Assembly (NCBI GenBank): GCA_016711405.1
Contig: JADJSZ010000001.1
Coordinates: forward strand, 1 to 64,000
DNA: 64,000 nt
Source: Candidatus Hadersleviella danica
GTDB taxonomy: Bacteria; Chloroflexota; Anaerolineae; Promineifilales; Promineifilaceae
Direction of reading: 5' to 3'
The notes under the pieces are model-generated. The model was not told where the DNA came from and did no database searches. It worked only from the letters and a program-made list of their open reading frames with translations. Both the position numbers and the translations under genes were made by a program. This document shows, piece by piece, positions 45,618-54,161 of this stretch (the first letter of the stretch is position 1; the number at the start of each line of letters is the position of its first letter).

Positions 45618-46130
45618 ATGAACCCAACCAATTTACGCTTTAATTTTGGCTATCTAATTGAGGCACCTTCGGGGACGAGTAGTGACATCGAGATTAACTA
45701 CCCTTCGATGCGGCTGGATGATGTGGTGTTACGGCCGTTGAATGGCCAGTTTCGCGCCACGCGCACGAGCGAGGGCATTCTCATTCAGGGGCAGTTTCAG
45801 ACGTTAATGGAAACGGAGTGTGTCCGTTGTTTAGAGATGACACTGTTAGAGGTGGAAACGGCCGTGGAAGAAATCTTCTACTACCCCGCCTACACCGCCC
45901 CAGAAGGGGATTACGTGGTGCATGAGGACGGCAACGCCGACTTGGGGCCGTTGGTGCGCGAGATGAGCTTGCTGGCTTTGCCCATGCAAGTGTTGTGCAA
46001 GCCCGACTGCTTGGGTCTGTGCCCTGATTGTGGGCAAAACTTCAATGTGGGGACGTGTGACTGTGAGCCAGATGATATTGACCCGCGTTTAGCCGTGTTG
46101 CGGAGTTTGCTGAAACCAGCGAACGATTAA
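45618..46130 (+). CDS. DUF177/YceD-family protein
   Basis: 170 residues of the YceD family, implicated in large-ribosome or 23S rRNA metabolism in other bacteria. Cys pairs CVRCLE (about 75-78) and CKPDCLGLCPDCGQNF are typical. The start at 45618 has GGAGG five bases upstream; the ORF stays open to 45597, but that does not fit the ribosome site. In most bacteria yceD precedes rpmF (ribosomal protein L32). Here a terminator and a VOC gene follow, so rpmF is elsewhere. Confidence 0.88.
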   Translation: MNPTNLRFNFGYLIEAPSGTSSDIEINYPSMRLDDVVLRPLNGQFRATRTSEGILIQGQFQTLMETECVRCLEMTLLEVETAVEEIFYYPAYTAPEGDYVVHEDGNADLGPLVREMSLLALPMQVLCKPDCLGLCPDCGQNFNVGTCDCEPDDIDPRLAVLRSLLKPAND

Positions 46131-46139
46131 CAACGGCCA

Positions 46140-46230
46140 TAAACTGACACTTCGCTCAGTGGTGTATAGGTCTATTGGTGTACTGGTGTATTGAATATAC
46201 TCATACACGAGTACACTTATAAACAAAATG
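46140..46230. repeat. Repeat spacer (GGTGTATT class)
   Basis: GGTGTATAGGTCTATTGGTGTACTGG units, a centre with AATATACTC, then ATACACGAGTACACTTATA, an inverted arrangement of about 8-bp period. Confidence 0.65.
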
Positions 46231-46271
46231 CCAGATGATGGCCATGAAAAATATAGTTGTACGGGAATTTT

Positions 46272-46301
46272 CGGCCGCCTCTTCGTAGGCGGCCGTTTTG
46301 T
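46272..46301 (+). terminator. Terminator after the DUF177 gene
   Basis: CGGCCGCC pairs with GGCGGCCG (loop TCTTCGTA), followed by TTTTGTT. The stem itself is built from two copies of the CGGCCG palindrome. Confidence 0.8.
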
Positions 46302-46322
46302 TCAGCAATTTAATCCTCAAAT

Positions 46323-46763
46323 ATGAATGACAAGCCTGTTTTTGACCAGTTGGTGCTGTTTTTATACACGGCCGATTTGCCCGCCACGGCCGCTTTCTAT
46401 GAACAACTGCTCGGCTTGCCCCTTGCCCTAGACCAAGGGGTGTGCCGCATTTACCGCGTTAGTAGCACGGGGTTTGTGGGCTTTTGCCAGCAGGGCACTG
46501 CCGTCGGCCGTTCAGCGGCCGACCCCGACGGGGTGATTCTCACCTTGGTGAGCGAGGACGTGGATGGGTGGCACAGCTATCTCCAATCTCGCCATGTGCC
46601 CATCGAAAAGCCACCCACGCTGAACGAAAAATTCAACATCTACCACCTCTTCCTGCGCGACCCAAATGGCTATTTGGTGGAAATTCAACGCTTTTTAGAC
46701 CCACAGTGGGTAGGAATGCGGAATGCGGAATGGGGATTGCGGAATGAAAGACCAACCGACTGA
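46323..46763 (+). CDS. VOC-superfamily (glyoxalase-like) protein with a repeat-encoded tail
   Basis: 146 residues, single VOC domain. DQLVLFLYTADLPATAAFYEQLLGLPL is the first beta-alpha-beta unit and FNIYHLFLRDPNGYLVEIQRFLDP the last strand, with Glu of LVEIQ at a metal-ligand position. The domain naturally ends at DPQW; the last 17 residues (VGMRNAEWGLRNERPTD) come from the TGCGGAA/GACTGAAA repeat array, which supplies the stop codon. Function beyond the fold is unknown (dioxygenase, lyase or resistance-type binding protein are all possible). Confidence 0.8.
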   Translation: MNDKPVFDQLVLFLYTADLPATAAFYEQLLGLPLALDQGVCRIYRVSSTGFVGFCQQGTAVGRSAADPDGVILTLVSEDVDGWHSYLQSRHVPIEKPPTLNEKFNIYHLFLRDPNGYLVEIQRFLDPQWVGMRNAEWGLRNERPTD

Positions 46764-46795
46764 AAGACTGACCGACTGACCGACTGAGAGACTAT
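46712..46795. repeat. TGCGGAA heptamers plus GACTGACC octamers, partly coding
   Basis: GGAATGCGGAATGCGGAATG, then GACTGAAA, GACTGACC, GACTGACC, GACTGAGA. The first 50 bases code for the tail of the VOC protein; the rest is the spacer to the HAD gene. Confidence 0.85.
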
Positions 46796-47587
46796 ATGCC
46801 CATCAAACTAATCGCCTTAGACATGGATGGAACCTTGTTGAACAGCCAGCACCAGCTTTCGCCGCGCAATGAGGGGGCGTTGCGCGAGGCGTGGGCGCGG
46901 GGGGTGCAGATTGCGTTTGCCACGGGCAAGACGCAACATTCGGCCGTGCCCATCATTCGCAAACTGGGACTGACCACGCCGGGGGTGTATGTGCAGGGGT
47001 TGGTCATTGCCAATGCGGATGGCTCGGTGCGCTATGAGCGCACGCTGGACAGCGCGTTGGCGCATGAGGTGGCGGAATTGGCCACGGCCGCTGGCTGTAG
47101 CATGGTCGCCTATGCCGGCCGTCGCCTGCTCACCAATGTGCGCGACGAATACACTGATGTGTTTCTGAAATACCACGAACCCGAGACGGAGGCGTTTGGC
47201 ACATGGGCGCGGGTGCTGGAAACGCCTGTCAACAAATTCATCATGGTCAGCACCAAGGCGCGGATTGATGTGTTGCGGCCGCAGGTGGAAGCGGCCGTCC
47301 ACGGCCGTGCTACCGTCGTGCAAGCCCTTGATTACATGCTGGAGGTGTTGCCCCACGGAGCATCCAAAGGGGATGGGGTGCGCCGCTTATTGGCCGATTT
47401 GGCCATTGACCCGCGCGAAATGCTGGCCGTGGGCGATGGCGAGAACGATGTGGAGATGTTGCAGTTGGCGGGGGTGGGGGTGGCGATGGGCAATGGGATG
47501 GTGGCGGCGAAGGAAGCGGCCGATTACCTGACGGGGACGAATGATGAGGATGGCGTGGCGCAAGCCATCGAGCGGTTTGTGTTATGA
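46796..47587 (+). CDS. Cof-type HAD-IIB family phosphatase
   Basis: 263 residues with all HAD motifs: LIALDMDGTLLNS (motif I, DxDGT), FATGKTQHS (motif II region), a C2 cap domain (about 80-190), ASKGDGVRRLL (motif III Lys) and MLAVGDGENDVEMLQLAG (motif IV GDGxND). Such enzymes dephosphorylate sugar phosphates, flavin mononucleotide or similar metabolites; which one cannot be told. It starts at 46796 directly after the octamer repeat, without a good ribosome site. Confidence 0.9.
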   Translation: MPIKLIALDMDGTLLNSQHQLSPRNEGALREAWARGVQIAFATGKTQHSAVPIIRKLGLTTPGVYVQGLVIANADGSVRYERTLDSALAHEVAELATAAGCSMVAYAGRRLLTNVRDEYTDVFLKYHEPETEAFGTWARVLETPVNKFIMVSTKARIDVLRPQVEAAVHGRATVVQALDYMLEVLPHGASKGDGVRRLLADLAIDPREMLAVGDGENDVEMLQLAGVGVAMGNGMVAAKEAADYLTGTNDEDGVAQAIERFVL

Positions 47588-47630
47588 TTTGGGGGATGGT
47601 GATGTACACGGCCGAACACCCTGTTCCTGC

Positions 47631-47681
47631 ATGACAAATCACTCTTGCCACGTATAATGTGGGTTCGGGATTCCTGAATCC
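47631..47681 (+). promoter_or_regulatory. Promoter and palindromic operator of the toxin-antitoxin pair
   Basis: ATGACA (47631-47636), spacer of 16, TATAAT (47653-47658). Ten bases on is the palindrome GGATTC-CT-GAATCC (47668-47681), well placed for autorepression by the antitoxin. AGGAGA precedes the ATG. Confidence 0.7.
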
Positions 47682-47699
47682 ACATTAGGAGATTGAACG

Positions 47700-47933
47700 A
47701 TGATACGCGAAAAACTGCACCACCAAATTGATACCTTGCCCGAAGATGTCGTCGAACTCATTGCCGATTTCACCCTGTTCATTATGTCGCGGCGCAAAAT
47801 GCCCCCGTTGTACGAAGATTGGAGCGATATAGAATGGCAAGATTTTGCCATGCAACAGTTTTTCCGCGACGTGGAAACAGAAGATGAAGTCGAATACTTT
47901 CTGGAAGATGCCCGTGAGGTATATCACCCATGA
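47700..47933 (+). CDS. Probable antitoxin (DUF2281-like) paired with a PemK/MazF toxin
   Basis: 77 residues, acidic. The N-terminal part IREKLHHQIDTLPEDVVELIADFTLFIM resembles DUF2281/YefM-linked antitoxins that begin with a short DNA-binding or dimerisation segment. The acidic C-terminus (TEDEVEYFLEDAREVYHP) would wrap the toxin. It overlaps the toxin gene by four bases (ATGA) and has its own promoter and palindromic operator. The antitoxin role is inferred from context. Confidence 0.7.
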   Translation: MIREKLHHQIDTLPEDVVELIADFTLFIMSRRKMPPLYEDWSDIEWQDFAMQQFFRDVETEDEVEYFLEDAREVYHP

Positions 47934-48274
47934 AACCCGGTGACCTTGTTCTGATGCGGTTTCCACAAACAGACTTGGAAACAGGCAAATTGCGGCCAGC
48001 ACTTGTGGTCGCACTGACACCCGGCCGCCATTCAGATTTATTGCTCGCCTTTGTTTCGTCTCGTATTTATCAAGCCGTGCCCGATTTTGATGAACTCATC
48101 TCTCCTTCAGATACCGATTATGCCCATACAGGTCTAAAAACAAGCTCAGTCATTCGCTTAGGACGGTTGGTTACAGTTGATAAAACCGTCATCAATGCAC
48201 ACCTTGGATATATATCTGTACAACGTTTACACATCATTCGCCAGCGATTAGCAAATTGGCTAGATAGCGATTAG
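47930..48274 (+). CDS. PemK/MazF-family toxin
   Basis: 114 residues. MKPGDLVLMRFPQTDLETGKLRPALVV is the classical PemK/MazF start (GDxV-x-F-P-x-T-D, K-x-RPALVV), followed by LLLAFVSSRIY and the LKTSSVIRLGRLVTVDKTVI region with the conserved Ser-x-x-x-x-R. These ribonucleases cut mRNA at short sequences; here a chromosomal stress or genome-stability module is likely. Complete, with no sign of decay. A strong terminator follows. Confidence 0.88.
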   Translation: MKPGDLVLMRFPQTDLETGKLRPALVVALTPGRHSDLLLAFVSSRIYQAVPDFDELISPSDTDYAHTGLKTSSVIRLGRLVTVDKTVINAHLGYISVQRLHIIRQRLANWLDSD

Positions 48275-48325
48275 TGCAACCCAATCAAATAGGTATAATA
48301 CCCATCGGGCAAACCGCCCCTTAAT

Positions 48326-48360
48326 AAACGCCCACCCGCTCCCCACGGTGGGCGTTTTGT
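48326..48360 (+). terminator. Terminator after the toxin gene
   Basis: AAACGCCCACC (48326-48336) pairs with GGTGGGCGTTT (48347-48357), followed by TTGTTGTT. Confidence 0.85.
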
Positions 48361-48455
48361 TGTTATCCGTTACTCGTTATTCGTTATTGGTTACTCGAGA
48401 AGCCCATCAACCCAACCAACCACAAGCTAAAAGCTAATAGCTAATAGCTGACCCC
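48361..48455. repeat. Heptamer repeats (GTTACTC and AGCTAAT classes)
   Basis: GTTATCCGTTACTCGTTATT and following units, then, after 30 bases, AAGCTAAAAGCTAATAGCTA. No gene. Confidence 0.8.
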
Positions 48456-48476
48456 TGACCGCCCAAGGAGAGATAC

Positions 48477-51400
48477 ATGACCGACACCACCACCTACCGC
48501 ATCACCATCCGCGCCCGCGAGGGGGCGGGCAACAACGCCGGAGCCAGCCTCGCCACGGCCGCCCACCAACTCGGCCTCACGGCCGTCCAAACCATCACCC
48601 CCAGCCGCCTCTACTTCCTCCACGGCCGCCTCAGTGCCGCCGAAGCCTCGCAACTCGCCAGCGAATTACTGGCCGACCCAGTGACGGAACAATTTACAGC
48701 AGAGGAGCAGAGGAGCGGAGGAGCAGGGGAGCAGGGTAGCAGGGGAGCAGGGGAGATTCATTCCGCAATCCGCATTCCGCAATCCGCAATCGAAACAACG
48801 TTACATCCCGGCGTAACCGACCCCGCCGCCGAAAACCTGCTCCGTGCCGCCCAGCAACGGGGGTATGAGATAGACCGCGCCGCCACAGGGCAACGGTACG
48901 ACATCGAAGGCGACCTGACCACGGCCGAACTTACCCGCCTCGCCCAAACCGTGTTGAGCAACCCCGTCATTCAACACGCCACGCTGAATGCCCCCAGCCA
49001 GCCCCCCTTCTTTGCCTACCACGAAAGCGACGGCTTGGTGGAAACCATTCCCCTGCGCCACGCCACGGCCGAACAACTCCTCCAAATCAGCCAAACCCGC
49101 CGCCTCAGCCTGAATTTAGAAGAGATGCAAGCCATCCAAGCCTATTACCAGAGCGAAGAGCGGGAACCCACCGACCTCGAGCTGGAAATGCTGGCCCAAA
49201 CATGGAGCGAACATTGCGTCCACAAAACCTTCCGCGCCCGCATCCAATACACAGGGCCAGACGGCCGCGAAGAAACCATAGACGGCCTGCTCAAGCAATA
49301 CATCCGCGCCGCCACCGAAAAAGTGGCCAAGCCGTGGGTGCGCTCCGCCTTTGTGGACAACGCGGGCATCATCGCCTTCGACGAGAACTTCGACCTCGCC
49401 TTCAAGGTGGAAACCCACAACCACCCCTCCGCCCTTGAGCCATTTGGCGGGGCCAACACGGGCGTGGGCGGGGTCATTCGGGATGTGTTGGGGGTCAGCG
49501 CACGGCCGATTGCCAACACCGACGTGCTCTGCTTTGGCCCGCAAGAATTGCCCGCCGAAAGCCTGCCCGAAGGGGTGTTGCACCCTCGCCGCATCCAAGC
49601 GGGGGTCATTGCGGGGGTAGAAGATTACGGCAACAAGATGGGCATTCCCACCGTCAACGGGGCGATTTTGTACCACGAAGGGTACACCGCCAACCCGCTC
49701 GTCTTTTGCGGCTGTTTGGGGATTTTGCCCCACGGGAGCAACCCCACCCAATCCAGCGCAGGCGATTTAATTGTCGCGCTCGGCGGCCGAACGGGGCGGG
49801 ATGGCTTGCGCGGGGCCACTTTTTCCAGCATGGAGATGGACACCAGCACCAGCGACATTGCGGGCACGGCCGTCCAAATCGGCCACCCCATCATGGAAAA
49901 GCAGGTGCAAGAGGTGATTTTGCAAGCCCGCGACGAAAAACTCTACACCGCCATCACCGATTGCGGGGCGGGTGGCTTCTCCTCGGCCGTGGGCGAAATG
50001 AGCGCCGAGCTAGGGGCGCGGATTCAGTTGCAGGACATCCCGCTCAAGTACCCCGGCTTGCGGCCGTGGGAGATTTGGCTCAGCGAGGCGCAAGAGCGCA
50101 TGGTGCTGGCCGTGCCCCCCGCCCATCTGCCCCGCCTGCGCGAGCTGTGCGCGGGCCAAAATGTGGAGGCGACAGTGCTGGGCACCTTCACGGGCGACGG
50201 CCGTTTGGAAATTTACGATGGCGACAGCTTGGTGGGCCAACTCGACGAAGCATTTTTGCACGATGGCATTCCCCAACGCCACCTGATGGCCAAATGGGAA
50301 GCCGCCCCTATCCCCACTGGGTTGCCCCCTGCGCCCCCCTTCCCCCCCGCCCACACCCTGCTCACCCTCCTGCGCCACCCCAACATTCGCAGTAAAGAGG
50401 AGACCATCCGCCTCTACGACCACGAGGTACAAGGTGGCACGGCCGTCAAACCCCTCGTCGGCGTAGCCAACCACGGCCCGAGTGATGGGGCGGTGTTGGT
50501 TCCCATCAATGAGTTAGCAGAGGAGCAGAGGAGCAGAGGAGCAGAGGAGCCCCATTCCGCATTCCGCAATCCGCAATCCGCAATCAAAGGCATTGCTTTG
50601 TCCAACGGTATTTGCCCCGAAATCGGCCTTGTAGACCCATACCACATGGCGTGGGCGGCCGTGGACGAGGCGGTGCGCAACGCCGTGGCTGTGGGGGCCG
50701 ACCCCGACCAATTGGCCATCTTGGACAACTTTTGCTGGGGCAACCCCACCCTGCCCGACCGTTTGGGGGCGTTGGTGCGCTGTGCCCAAGGGTGCTACGA
50801 TGCGGCCGTGGCCTATGGCACGCCCTTTGTCAGCGGCAAAGACAGCCTTTACAACGAGTACACGGGCGCGGACGGCCAAAAACACGCCATCCCCGGCACG
50901 TTGCTCATCTCGGCCGTGGGGCTTGTGCCCGATGTGGCGCGGACGGCCACCATGCCTTTCAAGCAAGCGGGCGACCTGCTCTACCAAATCGGCACAACCC
51001 GCCGCGAACTGGCGGGGAGCCATTACGCCCTCGTGCAAAACCTGCACCCCAGCCTGAGCGTGCCACCTGCTCCGCTGGCCAATCCGCTGGTCATGTATCG
51101 CGCCGTGCATCAGGCCATTCGGCAGGGGCTGGTCTCGGCCGTGCATGATTGTTCCGAGGGGGGGCTGGCCGTGGCGGCGGCCGAAATGGCCTTGGCGGGG
51201 CGCTTGGGCGCTCAAATCAACCTCGCTGGCGTTCCTGCGGAGGGGGTGATGGACGACGACGGCCTGTTGTTCAGCGAATCGCTCGGCCGTTTTCTCATCA
51301 CCGTCCCCCCCACCCACCAAACCCGCTTTGAGGCGCTCCTGGCCGACAACGCCGCCCCTTGGCCAAGTTGGCCAAGTCACAACGGCCGACCAACCTGACC

Positions 51401-52339
51401 ATCACCAATCCACAGGGGGCCGTGGTGGATTTGGCGGTAGCGGTGCTGGAAGAGGCGTTTTGCGGCCGTAATCCCCAATCCGCAATCCAAAAAACGGCTA
51501 AAGCCGCCACTACGAACCCAATCCGCAATCCACAATCCGCAATCCGCAATCCCAAAGTGCTGATTTTGCACGCCAACGGCACCAACCGCGACCGCGATGC
51601 CGCTTTGGCTTGCCAAATGGCGGGTGGCGACCCCGAGATTGTCCACATCAACCAACTGGTCAGTGGGGCGCGGCGGGTGGCGGATTACCACATGCTGGTG
51701 GTTCCCGGCGGCTTTTCGTATGGGGATGATTTGGGGGCGGGGGTGTTGTGGGCGGCCGATTTGCGCCACCTCCTCGGCGAGCAACTCGACAAGTTTGTGG
51801 CCAGCGGCCGACCTGTGCTGGGGATTTGCAATGGGTTTCAGGTGCTGGTGAAGATGGGACTTTTGACTGGGGACTGGGGACTGGCGACTGGCGACACGTC
51901 CCTCGTCCCTAGTCCCTCGTCCCCTCCCTCCCGTCCCATCACCCTCACCTACAACGCTTCGGCGCATTTTGAGTGCCGCTGGGTGACGTTGGAGCCGAAT
52001 CCGAATAGCCATTGCCTGTTTACGCAGGGGCTGACGGAGCCGATTGAGTGCCCTGTGGCGCACGGCGAAGGGCGGTTTTTGGTGCGGGATGAGGCCACGG
52101 CCGCCTACCTGCGCGACAACAATCTCATCACCCTAACTTATGCGGGGGAAGGCTACCCTGCGAACCCGAACGGCTCCGCGCTGAACATTGCGGGGGTGTG
52201 CAACGCCCAAGGCAATGTGATGGGGCTGATGCCCCACCCCGAAGACCACATCTGGCCGTGGCAACACCCGCAAGCGCACCACGGCCGTGGCCGCTTCTCG
52301 GGCCTGCCGCTGTTTGTGAATGGCATCAAAGGGGCGTAA
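48477..52339 (+). CDS. FGAM synthase as PurS-PurL-PurQ fusion, with four in-frame repeat insertions and a frameshift
   Basis: Converts FGAR, glutamine and ATP to FGAM in purine synthesis. N-terminus: two PurS-like domains (about residues 1-72 and 106-165). Then PurL: LEMLAQTWSEHCVHKTF, FKVETHNHPSALEPFGGANT, RDGLRGATFSSMEM, ITDCGAGGFSSAVGEM and VSGKDSLYNEY. PurL ends near VVDLAVAVLEEAF and passes through a repeat-coded linker into PurQ: VLILHANGTNRDRDAA, VVPGGFSYGDDLGAG, LGICNGFQVLVKMG (Cys nucleophile), and GLMPHPEDH with the His-x-Glu site. The frame breaks between 51355 and 51400 (stop of frame one at 51398; frame two opens at 51359). The four repeat inserts lie at 48699-48791, 50517-50585, 51471-51553 and 51862-51937. 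The start has GGAGA upstream. Confidence 0.9.
48699..48791 (+). repeat. In-frame repeat insert 1 in PurSL (octamers then heptamers)
   Basis: Seven GCAGAGGA/GCAGGGGA-type octamers followed by four CCGCAAT-type heptamers. 93 bases, 31 codons, so the frame is kept. It separates the two PurS-like domains and codes for a Gly/Ser/Arg/Glu-rich stretch. Confidence 0.9.
50517..50585 (+). repeat. In-frame repeat insert 2 in PurL
   Basis: Four exact GCAGAGGA octamers, then CCGCATT and three CCGCAAT units: the same composite as insert 1, shorter. It interrupts PurL after VPINELAEEQ and before GIALSNGICP, in what should be a surface loop. Confidence 0.9.
51471..51553 (+). repeat. In-frame repeat insert 3 at the PurL-PurQ junction
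   Basis: CCAATCCGCAATCC units, a spacer with ACGGCTAAAGCCGCCACTAC, then CCAATCCGCAATCCACAATC units. It codes for the linker between PurL (EEAF) and PurQ (KVLILHANG), so the fusion itself may have arisen through the repeat. Confidence 0.85.
51862..51937 (+). repeat. In-frame repeat insert 4 in PurQ (GGGACT class)
   Basis: GACTGGGGACTGGGGACTGG units against CCCTCGTCCCTAGTCCC units, an inverted heptamer hairpin inside the PurQ coding region. It adds about 25 residues (TGDWGLATGDTSLV and more) soon after the nucleophile Cys. Confidence 0.85.
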
Positions 52340-52411
52340 AAGTTACAGGTTACAAGTTACAGGTGGTCAGCAAGCCTTGTAACCTGCAACTTGCAAAACC
52401 TGTAACCCCTC
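52340..52411. repeat. Inverted heptamer repeat (GTTACAG class)
   Basis: GTTACAGGTTACAAGTTACAGG, centre TGGTCAGCAAGCC, then TTGTAACCTGCAACTTGC and CCTGTAACC. It lies between convergent genes and may end both. Confidence 0.85.
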
Positions 52412-53332
52412 TCAATTCGTCATCAAATTGCCCAACAAAACAATCTCGCCTGTGCGTTGGATGCTCCCGCCAGCAGGTTCGATAGAGACCCCCACGGCCG
52501 TGAACGTATTTAGCGGTTCGGCCGAATGGACGACCAACACCCCGTTGCCCTCGGTGGATACGGTGAAAGTTTCGGCCGTGTCGTGCCCATCATCCCGAAT
52601 GAGCAACACCTGATGACCAGCCCCGTCTCGGGGGGCAAATCGGCCACCATCAAAATGGCCACTTCCTCCTCGGGTCATACAGCAGTTGCCCTTGCGCCTC
52701 GGGGTTTAGCTCGGTGCGGGCAGGGTGATGCGGTACGAAGCGGGTGAACTGACGAGGTTGACAATCGCTTCTTCGCTGGCCAATTCCGTTTGCAGGGTGA
52801 TGAGTTGCTGTTGGAGGGCGGCGTTTTGGGTGGTGGCGGCCGTTAATTCCCCCGCTATTTGTGCGTTTTGGCTGGTCAGTTGCGCGTTTCGGCCGTCACA
52901 CTGGCCAAACTCTGCTCCGCTTGCTGTACTTGGCTGAGCAAGACGGCCGCCCACGCGAAAGCCATCGCCGCCAGCACCAGCCCGCCAAGGGCCACCGAGG
53001 GACGGCCGAACAACCGCTCCCACCACGTGAGGGTAGGAGTCGTTTGTTTGGCCACAACTGGGACGGGTGGGGCGTGGCGCAAAACGGGCTGATGCGTTGC
53101 GCTCGACGCGCTGGAAGAGTTGTTCGCTCATCTCGGCCGAGGGGGGCAAGGGCACGGCCGCCAGCGGCAGTAAGTCGGCCGTGGCTTGCAATTCGGCGAG
53201 TTTGGCCTCGGCCGTGGGGTTTTCGGCCACATACTCTTCCACAAGGCGTTGCTCAGCCGCATCTAAGCCACCCAACGCATACAGGGCGAGTAAATCTTCG
53301 ATTGGTTCAGGGTTGTTGTGTTGGTTTGTCAT
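52412..53332 (-). CDS. RskA-type anti-sigma factor (multiple frameshifts)
   Basis: About 300 residues. The N-terminal cytoplasmic domain EDLLALYALGGLDAAEQRLVEEYV is the zinc-free anti-sigma (RskA/RsgI) helix bundle. In another frame come the transmembrane helix (SVALGGLVLAAMAFAWAAVLL) and VQQAEQSLASVTAE. Back in frame one is a coiled coil (AQLTSQNAQIAGEL). The C-terminal RskA domain is again disrupted (near 52700 and 52640) and ends VGVSIEPAGGSIQRTGEIVLLGNL. At least four indels are needed. It overlaps the sigma gene by four bases. It would hold the adjacent ECF sigma factor at the membrane. Confidence 0.8.
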
Positions 53333-53946
53333 GCCTCTTCCACCCCACTCTCTTGCAAAAGACGGCGCAATTTTTCCAGAGCCAATCGCGCCCGCGTGTT
53401 AATCGTCCCCAGTGGGATGTCTTGCTCTTGGGCGATTTGCCGCCGTGTTTTGCCCTGAAAATAGACCCACTCGATGATGTCTTGTTGTTCAAGAGGGAGT
53501 CGTTGCAGGGCTGAATGGATTTGGCGATGGTGTTGCAAAGCGGCCATCTCACGGCCGAGGTCGTCCTCTTCCACGGGTTCGCCGTGAAACGGCCGCCATT
53601 TGCCTTGCTCTTCATCTTCCGCTTCCAGCGGTTGCACGGGGGCGCGGCGATAACGGCGCAGGGCATCTATGCCCAAATTGCGGGCGATGTTGAACATCCA
53701 TGTCGCAAAACTCGCCTTTTCCGCATCGTAGCTGGGGGCGTTGTGCCACACCCGCCAAAAGGTCTCCTGCACAATCTCCTCGGCCAACGCTTCATCGCTG
53801 AGGATTTTGGTGGTGAACCCTTTGACGACAGGGGCATACCGCTCAAAGAGGGTGCGGAAGGCGTGTGTGTCGCCCGTTTGGCTGACGGCCGTTATCAGCG
53901 CCAAATCTATTCGGTTGCGCTCGTCTGTTTCGTGTTGTGTTACCAT
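53329..53946 (-). CDS. ECF RNA polymerase sigma factor (SigK-like)
   Basis: 205 residues. Region 2: TLFERYAPVVKGFTTKILSDEALAEEIVQETFWRVWHN and the -10 contact helix FATWMFNIARNLGIDALRRYRR. Region 4: LPLEQQDIIEWVYFQGKTRRQIAQEQDIPLGTINTRARLAL, the helix-turn-helix for the -35 element. The pairing with a RskA-like anti-sigma factor points to the SigK group that answers envelope or redox stress. Start at ATG 53946; a TTG at 53961 would add five residues. Upstream lies a 180-base gap with a terminator. Confidence 0.92.
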   Translation of the reverse strand: MVTQHETDERNRIDLALITAVSQTGDTHAFRTLFERYAPVVKGFTTKILSDEALAEEIVQETFWRVWHNAPSYDAEKASFATWMFNIARNLGIDALRRYRRAPVQPLEAEDEEQGKWRPFHGEPVEEDDLGREMAALQHHRQIHSALQRLPLEQQDIIEWVYFQGKTRRQIAQEQDIPLGTINTRARLALEKLRRLLQESGVEEA

Positions 53947-54107
53947 CCAAGCCAAGCCCAAGGTCGCTATCAGTCAATCGGCCGTTTCGCACACCAGCAC
54001 AAGCTGATAAGTTGAAAAACCAAGCGACTGCTTTGCTTTATCATCTGCCTGCTCTTGTATACGCTGGGAGCATGATTTTGTATCTATCTAGTTTTGCTGA
54101 TGGGAAA

Positions 54108-54139
54108 CAAAAAGGCGAATAGAAGCCTATTCGCCTTTT
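54108..54139. terminator. Bidirectional terminator
   Basis: AAAAGGCGAATAG pairs with CTATTCGCCTTTT (loop AAGC), A-rich before and T-rich after. It ends the minus-strand small gene above it. Confidence 0.9.
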
Positions 54140-54161
54140 CTCACCAATCAACGGCCACGGT

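Noticed and set aside
47640..47700. tRNA gene upstream of the toxin-antitoxin pair (GGTTCGGGATTCC resembles a T arm)
   Set aside because: No matching acceptor, D or anticodon stems; the sequence is better explained as a promoter with a palindromic operator.
51359..52339. Stand-alone purQ gene starting at TTG 51359
   Set aside because: Its first 40 residues are the normal end of PurL, so this is a frameshifted fusion rather than a separate gene.
52706..53332. Anti-sigma factor as a 208-residue complete protein
   Set aside because: The middle of that frame lacks a membrane helix; the helix and RskA domain are found in other frames, so indels explain it better.
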